Shown here: positions 26,015 through 33,847 of the stretch, piece by piece | How the letters are laid out: the number at the start of each line of letters is the position of its first letter | Position numbering within the stretch: the first letter of the stretch is position 1 | Assembly: GCA_029287235.1 (NCBI GenBank) | Contig: JARFRM010000305.1 | Coordinates: 1-47,208 of the forward strand | DNA from: Thermoanaerobaculales bacterium | GTDB taxonomy: Bacteria; Acidobacteriota; Thermoanaerobaculia; Thermoanaerobaculales; Sulfomarinibacteraceae | DNA: 47,208 bases | Direction: 5' to 3' | Made by a program: the position numbers and the translations under genes | The notes under the pieces: model-generated | What the model was told of the DNA's origin: nothing | Databases searched by the model: none | The model's input: the letters and a program-made list of their open reading frames with translations, nothing else

Positions 26015-28138
26015 CTAAGGTGTGACGCGGCCTGACGGTTGTCGCGGACCGTCCTCGAGGCGGACCGGACCGGTGATCACGAGGGCGTAGTCCTGCTCCG
26101 GCGCAGCGATGGCCTGGGGCGAAACCTCAACCGTCCACAGACCCTTGTCGGCCTCCGGCAGGAGGACGACCTCGACGTTGTTGATCCGGTCGGGGAACCC
26201 GCCCGGGATCGAGGCCCCGGCCTGGATCACATTGCCGTGGAACGCCCCTTCCGGTCCGCTCACCGTGAGGTCGAGATCGTTGACCAGGTTGGTCTCGGCG
26301 AGACTGGACGACGGTGCGTCGGTCCAGACCAGCACAACCTTGAGCGGGCCGGATTCCGTGACCGCGATGGTGAGGCTCACCGGCTCATCGGCGGATGCGG
26401 AAAAACCCTCGCGGTGGTCGTCCACCAGCAGTCGGTGGTCATCGCCCGAAAACGCGAGCGCGGTGTCGAGTTGGATCAAGCCCCATCCCTGTTCGCGGGA
26501 CGGGATGGGCTGATGCGGGCAACCCATGGTGCTGAGGTCCACCGCCGATGCGATGAGCACCGCCTTGACGAGGGCCGCCGACGGCTCGAATGCATCGCCC
26601 GGCCTCGCGAAACCCGCCGGATAGAAACCATCGGTGAAGTACTGACGCACTAAAGCGGCGAGCCCGGCAGCGGTGGGCGCCGCCATGGAGGTGCCCGAGC
26701 TCTGGGCGTTGCTGCAGGAAGGGCCGGGAACGACCCGGTTGGTGGCGGCCGAGACCACCCACATTCCCGGGGCAAGGACATCGGGCTTGATGCGCCCATC
26801 GTGGGTCCACCCCCGAGAGGAGAAATCCACCACACAGGGGGGCTCGAAATCTCCATGCAACGTTGCCCCCACCGCAACCACGTTCTTCCCCGTCGCGGGC
26901 GAGATCACCGTATCGTCGGCCGGGCCGGCGTTCCCGGCGGCGAAGAACACGAGCGTGTCCTTGTGATCCCACGTGAAACGATCGACATCGGCGGTCCGCT
27001 CGGTGTAGCGGCCATAGGGCAGAAAGTTCTCTTCGTCGCCCCACGAGTTTGTGTGGATCCGGGCACCCTGGGCCCACGCCTGCTCGAGGACCGGTCCCAG
27101 GGGCTTGACCGGACACCCGAGACCCGGCAGATCGGCACAGTCGTCGGTGAATGCTCCGCCATCCTGGATGACGAGCTTGGCTGCCGGCGCCATGCCGTCG
27201 ACCCCGTCGAAGGTGCCGTTGCCGTCGACATCACCGGCCGCGCTGCCGGCGACGTGGGTGCCGTGGCCGTGGCCGTCCCAACTGTCGGGCCGCAGCGGCC
27301 AGTCGGCTTCCCAGTGAAAATCCACCGCCAGGACCTTCCGGTGATCGGGGTTGACTTCGGTTCCGGTCGTTTGGTTGAGGGCGGGCAAACCCGCGGTCGA
27401 GTCGTTGAACCGACAGTCGTCGACATCGAGACCGGTGTCCATGATCCCGATCACCTGGCCCTCGCCTCGGAGCCCGTGCTCGAAGATGGGAGTTCGCTCG
27501 CGCACGCCGGACTGGCATCGCCAGACCGATCCCGAGTTCAGCAACCGCACCGGTGCCTGCGGCTCCGCCCAGACCAGCCCCGGAGTCGCTTCGAGCTGTT
27601 CCACCAACGCGGCCAGCCGCGCCCGGGGAACCCTGAGGCCGAGTTGCGGCACCGGACGCGCCGTTTCGTCCGTCCAGCTCACCCGGACACCCATCGTCTC
27701 GAGTCGATCGCCCAGGGGCTCGACGGCCATCCCCGGCGCAAGCGCAGCAACAACAAGAACCACATCGCTCTCCGTGTTCTTCGACCGGGCAGCCAGCGCG
27801 TGGACGCCATCCGCGGAACGCCACCGCCGGACCGAAACCACACCGGAGATCGCGGAAAGGACGGCCCCATCGCCGGCGACCAGCCACTCCTGCGGCGCCA
27901 GGTAGGCGACGATCTTCGCGCCGGTTTCGGCGAGGACGCCCCGCACTTCGCCGGCGACGCCGACATCGACAACAAGAACCCGCAGCTCGGGAGTCGGCTT
28001 GGCGGACACGGGCCCACCCTCCGTGGCCCAGACCGACGAGCTTGAGAAAACAACCGAAAGAGTCACCACGACCGGCACGATCAGAGCGGCCCACGGCAGC
28101 ACCACCCGGCGATATCGATGCGCTTCCATACGGTCCAT
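26015..28138 (-). CDS. Secreted subtilisin-like (S8, Kp43-like) protease
   Basis: A 707-residue exported serine protease. A basic N-terminus and a hydrophobic segment (VVLPWAALIVPVVVTLSVVF) form the signal, followed by a propeptide-like ~180 residues. Catalytic residues, counted from the ATG at 28138, are Asp234 (GIMDTGLD), His292 (GHGHGTHVAG), Asn403 (FFAAGNAG) and Ser484 (SSGTSMAAPTAAG). QYFTDGFYPAG and LKVVLVWTDAPSS with VNDLDLTVSG match the same elements in the 1765-residue protease, so the two are paralogues; this one lacks the Fn3 and propeller extensions. Alternative starts are GTG 28159 and ATG 28129. It faces the DUF885 gene and is divergent from the pentapeptide protein. Confidence 0.93.
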   Translation of the reverse strand: MDRMEAHRYRRVVLPWAALIVPVVVTLSVVFSSSSVWATEGGPVSAKPTPELRVLVVDVGVAGEVRGVLAETGAKIVAYLAPQEWLVAGDGAVLSAISGVVSVRRWRSADGVHALAARSKNTESDVVLVVAALAPGMAVEPLGDRLETMGVRVSWTDETARPVPQLGLRVPRARLAALVEQLEATPGLVWAEPQAPVRLLNSGSVWRCQSGVRERTPIFEHGLRGEGQVIGIMDTGLDVDDCRFNDSTAGLPALNQTTGTEVNPDHRKVLAVDFHWEADWPLRPDSWDGHGHGTHVAGSAAGDVDGNGTFDGVDGMAPAAKLVIQDGGAFTDDCADLPGLGCPVKPLGPVLEQAWAQGARIHTNSWGDEENFLPYGRYTERTADVDRFTWDHKDTLVFFAAGNAGPADDTVISPATGKNVVAVGATLHGDFEPPCVVDFSSRGWTHDGRIKPDVLAPGMWVVSAATNRVVPGPSCSNAQSSGTSMAAPTAAGLAALVRQYFTDGFYPAGFARPGDAFEPSAALVKAVLIASAVDLSTMGCPHQPIPSREQGWGLIQLDTALAFSGDDHRLLVDDHREGFSASADEPVSLTIAVTESGPLKVVLVWTDAPSSSLAETNLVNDLDLTVSGPEGAFHGNVIQAGASIPGGFPDRINNVEVVLLPEADKGLWTVEVSPQAIAAPEQDYALVITGPVRLEDGPRQPSGRVTP

Positions 28139-28224
28139 GGTACGCCATCGAATCCGCACCGCACGCCGGAGAAATCGGTCCGTTCAGCCGGCTGGTTGCG
28201 GTCCGCAACCGGCCTGTGTGCCCC

Positions 28225-28259
28225 TTGACACCCGTCAGGGCGGAAGCAGGCCTTATAAT
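28225..28259 (+). promoter_or_regulatory. Possible sigma-70-type promoter
   Basis: A perfect TATAAT (28254-28259) lies 47 bases before the pentapeptide gene start, and a perfect TTGACA lies at 28225-28230. The 23-base gap is longer than the usual 16-18, so the two may not work together. The TATAAT alone is notable in such GC-rich DNA. Confidence 0.35.
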
Positions 28260-28306
28260 GGCATCGATCCTCGAACCGGCGATCGGAAGGAATGGGAAAA
28301 CCGTAG

Positions 28307-29746
28307 ATGGCCAATCCAGATCACGTTGCACAGCTTCGCGCCGGTCAATGGAACGAGTGGCGTGCGGCCAACCCGAGCCTGGCCCCCGACCTCATCGACG
28401 CCGAGCTGGCGGGGATGGACCTTTGCAACGTGGACTTCTCGAAGGCCCACCTGCGAGGGGCGAACCTCTCGGACTCGAACCTCGACGGCGCCGATTTCAG
28501 CCGGGCCATCCTCGAAGCCGCCAACGTCCGCGGTGCCAGCATGGTCGGTGCACGCCTGGACCACGTCCGTTTCGAGTTCCTCGACATGACCGATCTCGAT
28601 CTCAGCAACGCATCACTGCGAGAAGCGATCTTTCGCGGCGCCAATCTCACCAGGGCGATCCTGCGCCGCGCCGATCTGTCCCGCGCCAACCTCGAGAGCG
28701 CGATCTTCGACGGCGCCGACCTGTCCGGCGCAATTCTCCGCGCGGCCTCGCTCCGCGGAGCCCGCTTCGACAGAGCCGTCATGCGCGGCATCGACGCCGA
28801 GCGGGCCATCATGGAAAGCGTCGAGCTCGCAGACCTCAGCCTCGAGGGCGCACGGTTCTGCCACGCCCAGGCTGACAACGCACAGTTCAAGAACTCGCGT
28901 CTCTCCCGAGCGGATTTTCGCGGAGCGGCGCTCCGCAACACTAACTTCCACAGCTGCATCCTCACCGAAGCTGTCTTTGACGACTCCCAATGCGAAGGCG
29001 CGTCCCTCGGTCACGCCGATCTCGATAAGACCTCCTTTGTAAAAACCAACCTGTCGAGCGCAGATCTGAGGGGCGCGAGTCTCATCGGCGCAGTCTTTGA
29101 CGGATGCGATCTTCACAGCGCCAATCTCGCCGAGCTGGACTTTCGCTCCCCGAGTCTCGGACGGGTTTCATTCGCATCAGCCAACCTCAAAAAGGCGATC
29201 TTCAGTCGTTGCGAGCTCCGTGCCGTGAACTTCCGCGAGGCCAATCTGGAGCAGGCGGACTTCCGTCACGCACATCTCGAGGGCGCCAACTTCCGCGGCG
29301 CCAAGTTCTTCGACGCCACCTTCCGCCACGCAGAACTCAAACAGGCGAATCTCACCGAATGCATGGGAGCGGGTGCCGACCTTTCGGGGACCAGCCTGAT
29401 CCTCGTCACGGCCCCGGGGGCGAAGCTGCACGGTGCCGACCTCAGATTCGCCGACGCGGTCGGTATCGACTTCGACAAGGCCGACCTCCGCTGGTCCGAT
29501 CTGCGCAACGCCGACTTCACCAAGGCAAGCATCGCCACCGCCCGGCTGTGGGGCTGCAAGGTCAAGAACACCAAGCTTCCCCCCAACATGGGCCACTGGA
29601 CGGTCCTGCTCAAGATCAGTCAGGGGTTCCAGATGGCCAACCGCCGTGCCGAGAAGATGAAGCAGGCACGGGAGAGAAAACGCATCCGGCAGGTGGCCGA
29701 ACTCGTTCGCGAGCGCGAGAAGGCGCGCAAGCGGCGATCAAGGTGA
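28307..29746 (+). CDS. Pentapeptide-repeat protein
   Basis: A 479-residue protein made almost wholly of A(D/N)LXX repeats from about residue 32 to 430 (AHLRGANLSDSNLDGADFSR and many more). Such repeats form a right-handed quadrilateral beta-helix. An N-terminal ~30 residues and a basic C-terminal helix (about 435-479, rich in Arg, Lys and Glu: REREKARKRRSR) flank the helix. There is no signal peptide, so it is probably cytoplasmic. Pentapeptide proteins can mimic DNA or act as scaffolds, and nothing here decides. Its stop overlaps the GTG start of the barrel protein (GTGA), so the two are coupled, which is an odd pairing of a cytosolic and an outer-membrane protein. Confidence 0.9.
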   Translation: MANPDHVAQLRAGQWNEWRAANPSLAPDLIDAELAGMDLCNVDFSKAHLRGANLSDSNLDGADFSRAILEAANVRGASMVGARLDHVRFEFLDMTDLDLSNASLREAIFRGANLTRAILRRADLSRANLESAIFDGADLSGAILRAASLRGARFDRAVMRGIDAERAIMESVELADLSLEGARFCHAQADNAQFKNSRLSRADFRGAALRNTNFHSCILTEAVFDDSQCEGASLGHADLDKTSFVKTNLSSADLRGASLIGAVFDGCDLHSANLAELDFRSPSLGRVSFASANLKKAIFSRCELRAVNFREANLEQADFRHAHLEGANFRGAKFFDATFRHAELKQANLTECMGAGADLSGTSLILVTAPGAKLHGADLRFADAVGIDFDKADLRWSDLRNADFTKASIATARLWGCKVKNTKLPPNMGHWTVLLKISQGFQMANRRAEKMKQARERKRIRQVAELVREREKARKRRSR

Positions 29747-31368
29747 GACCGGCACCCCCGCTGCACTTTCACCCCCTGCTCAGACCATCGCTTCGCCGGC
29801 TCTGCGCGGTTCTGATGGTGGTGTTGGTCGTTTCCTCCGGCGCCTCGGCCACCGATGAGTCGGAGCTCGACGGGTTGCCTATTGTGCGGATCGTGTGCGA
29901 TCGCTACAACATCTTCGACACCTCCGATCCCAAGACCTCCAAGTGGCCCTATCGAGCGGCCAACGCGGTCCACCTCCGGTCGAGGGAGCGGTTCATCCGA
30001 TCCATGCTTCTGTTCACCGAAGGCGACACCTACAGCGCCGCAAACGCAGCGGAGAGCGCCAGGTTGCTCCGTGGGCTGGGGATCATGAACCCCGTCGAGA
30101 TCACCGCCCGGGAAATCGAGGGCGGTGTTGAGGTGACGGTGGAGACCCACGATCAATGGAGTCTGCAGGTCGGCGCCGATGCGGGATTGTCGGGCAACCG
30201 GGGCTCCTTCGGTGTGCAGATTCAGGAGGAGAATCTCGCGGGCTGGGGCAAGGAACTCAGTCTCGGATTCGATTCGGATGTCGAGCGCGACACCTGGATC
30301 TACGGCTACATCGACCCGAACGTCTTCGGCACTCGGTGGACCACGGAGCTGGTCTACCAGAATCGCACCGACGGCTCCCTCAAGCGGATCCGGGTGGAAC
30401 GTCCCTTTTTCTCCCTCGACACAACACGCGGCTGGGGAGTGTGGTGGGAGGAGGAAGACCTTACCGAACACCTCTACTCCGCCAACGAGTCCGTCGTCCA
30501 GGGACGACGCAATTCCGAAATCTTGCGGGGGTGGTACGGCATCCACCTCGGAAAACCGAACCGCATCACCCGGCGGCTCACCGTCGGTTGGGATATCCAG
30601 CAGGTGGAGTACGACGACTGGCGATGGATCGAAACGGAGGATCCCTATCCCGCTCCCCAGCCCCTCGATATTTCCGGCATTCGCGTCGGTTATGAGCAGA
30701 TCACAAACAACTACGAGGTCCTGCACGGCCTTCGCGCCTGGTTTTCCCAGGAAGACGTCGGCCTCGGCCCCAACTTCAAAATCGGCGCCACCTTTTCGGG
30801 TCCCGCCCTCGGCGGCGACATCAGCCGCGTGCTCTATGACGGTGTCTTCTCCATCGCCCGCCACCGAGGGCGTTGGCTGGTGATGGGCGATGCGTGGCTG
30901 TCCGGTCGGTTTGATCAGAGCAAGCCACGGGATGTGCTCTTCGGTGTCCAGCTCGCCGCCTCCCAGATCGGCCAGCGGGGCTTCCAGTTTCGGCTGTTGG
31001 TCGATGCCTCACACGATCTCCAGCTCGACCGCCAGCTCACCCTCGGCGCCGATGTCGGTCTCCGGGGGTGGAACCCGGACTATTTCGACGGCACCGGCCG
31101 AGCCCTGGTCAACGCCCAGTGGCGGACCATCGTTTTTCGCGATGTCTTCCGTCTCTTCTCGGTCGGGGTCGTGGTCTTCGCCGATGCGGGCAAGACCTGG
31201 GACCCGCGAGTCGGGGCCGACACCGGAGGCGTCCGTGCCGATGCCGGCGCCGGGCTGCTCTTCGATCTGTCGCGTCTGAGCACGAGCAACGTCCTCAGGA
31301 TCGAGGTCGCATGGCCCGACGATCGGTCCGGGCCGGTGGTGACGATCACCGGGTCGGCGTTGTTTTAG
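29743..31368 (+). CDS. BamA/D15-like outer-membrane protein with a single POTRA
   Basis: A 541-residue exported protein. The GTG at 29743 gives a signal peptide (a basic run, then CAVLMVVLVVSSGASA). Residues about 46-135 look like one POTRA domain: the helix FIRSMLLFTEGDTYSAANAA, then LLRGLGIMNPVEITAREIEG and GVEVTVETHDQWSL. The remainder is a beta-barrel with alternating aromatic strands, ending in the outer-membrane-type VVTITGSALF with a terminal Phe. True BamA has five POTRA domains and about 750-800 residues, so this is a reduced Omp85 relative, perhaps for a dedicated secretion or insertion task. It is translationally coupled to the pentapeptide gene. Confidence 0.85.
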   Translation: MRPAPPLHFHPLLRPSLRRLCAVLMVVLVVSSGASATDESELDGLPIVRIVCDRYNIFDTSDPKTSKWPYRAANAVHLRSRERFIRSMLLFTEGDTYSAANAAESARLLRGLGIMNPVEITAREIEGGVEVTVETHDQWSLQVGADAGLSGNRGSFGVQIQEENLAGWGKELSLGFDSDVERDTWIYGYIDPNVFGTRWTTELVYQNRTDGSLKRIRVERPFFSLDTTRGWGVWWEEEDLTEHLYSANESVVQGRRNSEILRGWYGIHLGKPNRITRRLTVGWDIQQVEYDDWRWIETEDPYPAPQPLDISGIRVGYEQITNNYEVLHGLRAWFSQEDVGLGPNFKIGATFSGPALGGDISRVLYDGVFSIARHRGRWLVMGDAWLSGRFDQSKPRDVLFGVQLAASQIGQRGFQFRLLVDASHDLQLDRQLTLGADVGLRGWNPDYFDGTGRALVNAQWRTIVFRDVFRLFSVGVVVFADAGKTWDPRVGADTGGVRADAGAGLLFDLSRLSTSNVLRIEVAWPDDRSGPVVTITGSALF

Positions 31369-31875
31369 ATCCTGGATACCGGATGCTGGATGCTGGATCA
31401 TCCCATCGCAAAGAGCGGCAGCCCACAGATCACACAGATAGACACAGATTCCATCGCACCATCGCATCAGAAAGCCGCAGATAACGCAGATAGAAGTAGA
31501 TTGATCCATCGCATGTCGAAATGGAGAGTGGGTCATGCGTAGATTCGGGATCGTCTGACTTCGTAATGGAGTTCTCTCTGCCTCAAAGATTCTGAAGGGC
31601 AGGCTGGAAGCCCGCCCCACAATGTCCGACCCTCAACGAAACAGGGAAGATTGCGATGGTTGTGGGGTAGGCATCTTGCCTGCCCTTCAGTGCCCTTGAC
31701 GCAGCACGAACGTCGCGACGAAGTCAGACTCTCTTGTAAACGGTAAACGGTGCCTGGCACGTATTTCCGTATTTGTGGTTCTTCTCGCCCTTTGCCTGTG
31801 GTGGTGCGATGGTGCAATGGAGCGATGAGCCAATTTGTGTGATCTTTGGGCTGCGACGGGTGCGATGCCACCAAG
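31366..31875. repeat. Composite inverted repeat, locus 6 (paired with locus 7)
   Basis: From the barrel gene stop, CCTGGATACCGGATGCTGGA leads into CCCATCGCA, then the arm AGCCCACAGATCACACAG ... GACACAGATTCCATCGCA and further CGCAGAT words ending CCATCGCATG near 31515. A degenerate opposite arm (about 31797-31875: GCGATGGTGCAATGGAGCG, GTGTGATCTTTGGGCTGCG, TGCGATGCC) closes it. The stretch 31374-31735 is nearly identical, inverted, to 40770-41127. Open frames here, such as the 3' part of the frame at 31009-31620, are repeat artefacts. The GC-poor remainder up to 31956 shows only the ribosome site of the next gene. Confidence 0.85.
31553..31729. repeat. Nested ~177-bp element with GTCTGACTTCG ends, copy 1
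   Basis: The ends are GTCTGACTTCG (31553-31563) and its exact inverse CGAAGTCAGAC (31719-31729). Inside are inverted blocks of the form GGCAGGCTGGAAGCCCGCCC and GGGGTAGGCATCTTGCCTGC. No coding potential is seen. It resembles a miniature inverted-repeat element sitting within the larger heptad/CATCGCA element. The second copy is at 40778-40954. Confidence 0.8.
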
Positions 31876-31956
31876 CACCCCAACCGGAGCGAGACGCAGG
31901 TAGACAGCTCGGCCTGAGCAGGCTAGGGTTCGGGACTGCGAACACAGGAGATATTC

Positions 31957-33801
31957 ATGACCGAGACCTCCGGCCTCAAACCCGACACCCGCGACCGTGA
32001 CTCGATCCCAGATCATTTCAAGTGGAACCTCGACCACATCTTCGCCGACTGGGGGGCCTGGGAGACGGGTCTCGGCGAACTCGAGAAACTCATGGAGCGC
32101 TATCAGGGATTCGAGGGCACCCTGGCCGACGGTCCCGACCGGATCCTGGCTGCCTCGCTCCTCTCCGACGAACTCGGCCAACTCCTCTACAAGGTCTACC
32201 AGTACCCGAGCCTGATGCGAACCGAGGACACCCGCGACAACGAGGTCCAGGCTCGCCTCGAACAGGTCAAGATCGTCCTCGCCAAGTTTCGCCAAACCAC
32301 CGCGTGGTACCAACCCGAGCTCCTGCGCATCCCCGAGAAAACCATGATCGGATGGCTCGACACCTCCCCGGACCTCGCTCCTTACCGATTCGGCATCGAG
32401 GAGAGCTACCGCCAGCAGCGACACGTCCTCGACGAGAAGGGCGAGCGCCTCCTCGCCTACTCATCGAGCTTCAACTCGACGCCGTCCACCACCTACAGCA
32501 TGATGGCCGACGCCGATGTGGATTTCCCCACCGTGACGCTGTCCACCGGTGAGGAGGTGGTCGCCAGCCACGCCAACTTCATGAATGGGCTTTTTTCCCG
32601 CCGGGAGCAGGAGGACCGGGAGGCGCTCTTCAAGGGCCACTTCTCGGTCTACGACTCCTTCCCCAACGCCTATGGTTCGATCTACAACGGGATCCTCCAG
32701 CGAAACTGGTACCTGGCCCAGGCGCGGAGTTACCCCTCGTGCCTCGAGGCCGATCTCGATGAGGACAACATCCCGCGATCGGTGTACGAAGGTCTCATCG
32801 CCACCGCCAAAGCCGGTTGCGGTCCTCTGCAGCGTTATCACAGGCTGCGGCGGCGGGTGCTGGGCCTCGACCGTTATCGCTACTTCGACGCGTATCTGCC
32901 GTTGGTGGAGGTCGAGTGGACCCTCCCCTACTCCCGGGTCCAACCGCTCATCGTCGAGTCCGTGGCGATCTATGGCGCCGAGTATCAGGCGACGGTCGAT
33001 CGCGCGTTCAACGAGCGGTGGATCGATGTCTACGAGAGCGAGGGCAAGAGATCCGGCGCATTCTCCGCCGGGGTCTACGGCGTCCACCCCTACATGCTGC
33101 TGAACTACGCCGACACCATGAACGACGCCTTTACCGTGGCGCACGAGATGGGCCACACCATGCACACCGTGCTGTCGCACGAGGCCCAGCCCTTCGCCAC
33201 CTCGTCGTACTCGATCTTTGTCGCCGAGGTCGCATCCATGACCAACGAGGATTTCTTCCTCGATCTCCTGCTTGAGCGGGAGACCGACCCCATGCGACGG
33301 ATCGCACTCCTGCAACACGCCATCGACGACATTGCTGCAGGCTTCTACCGCCAGGCGATGTTCGCCGATTTCGAGCTCCAGGCCCACCGCGAGGTCGAGG
33401 AGGGAAAACCCATCACGGCGGAGATCCTCCAGCGCATCTATCTGGAAATCCTCGCCGACTTCTTCGGTCCGACCCTCGACGACCAGGAGTGGTACCGCAA
33501 CACCTGGGCGCGAATTCCCCACTTCTACGGTTCGCCGTTCTACGTCTTCCAGTACGCCACGTCGAAGGCGGCGGCGAGCCTGGTCCACCAGCGGATGACC
33601 GTTGACGACGAGGGACAGCGCCGCACTGCGGTGGCCACCTACCTCGAGTTGCTCCGCTCGGGCGGGTCGGATCACCCCATCGCCCTGCTTCAGAAGGCGG
33701 GGATCGATTTCACGACCAGCGAGCCGGTGGATGCGCTCGTCACGACGATGGGTAACCTCGTGAACGAACTTGAACGAGAGATCGCATCCACGAATTTCTA
33801 G
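31957..33801 (+). CDS. pepF: Oligoendopeptidase F (M3 family)
   Basis: A 614-residue cytoplasmic zinc peptidase that cleaves short peptides. The N-terminal helical region opens SIPDHFKWNLDHIFADW, typical of PepF. The zinc motif is HEMGHTMH (His396-Glu397 ... His400), followed by the third-ligand region FVAEVASMTNE and the C-terminal FYGSPFYVFQYATSKAAA. Length is standard for the family (about 600). AGGAGATATTC gives a strong ribosome site. With two secreted subtilases and DUF885 it suggests protein and peptide feeding. Confidence 0.95.
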   Translation: MTETSGLKPDTRDRDSIPDHFKWNLDHIFADWGAWETGLGELEKLMERYQGFEGTLADGPDRILAASLLSDELGQLLYKVYQYPSLMRTEDTRDNEVQARLEQVKIVLAKFRQTTAWYQPELLRIPEKTMIGWLDTSPDLAPYRFGIEESYRQQRHVLDEKGERLLAYSSSFNSTPSTTYSMMADADVDFPTVTLSTGEEVVASHANFMNGLFSRREQEDREALFKGHFSVYDSFPNAYGSIYNGILQRNWYLAQARSYPSCLEADLDEDNIPRSVYEGLIATAKAGCGPLQRYHRLRRRVLGLDRYRYFDAYLPLVEVEWTLPYSRVQPLIVESVAIYGAEYQATVDRAFNERWIDVYESEGKRSGAFSAGVYGVHPYMLLNYADTMNDAFTVAHEMGHTMHTVLSHEAQPFATSSYSIFVAEVASMTNEDFFLDLLLERETDPMRRIALLQHAIDDIAAGFYRQAMFADFELQAHREVEEGKPITAEILQRIYLEILADFFGPTLDDQEWYRNTWARIPHFYGSPFYVFQYATSKAAASLVHQRMTVDDEGQRRTAVATYLELLRSGGSDHPIALLQKAGIDFTTSEPVDALVTTMGNLVNELEREIASTNF

Positions 33802-33847
33802 CCCGGATGTCCCCTGCAATCGGTCCCTTCAGCGGCCGAACGTCGGA

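Noticed and set aside
29104..29742. N-terminal extension of the barrel protein frame
   Set aside because: It overlaps the pentapeptide gene in another frame and is Arg/Pro-rich. The GTG at 29743 gives a proper signal peptide.
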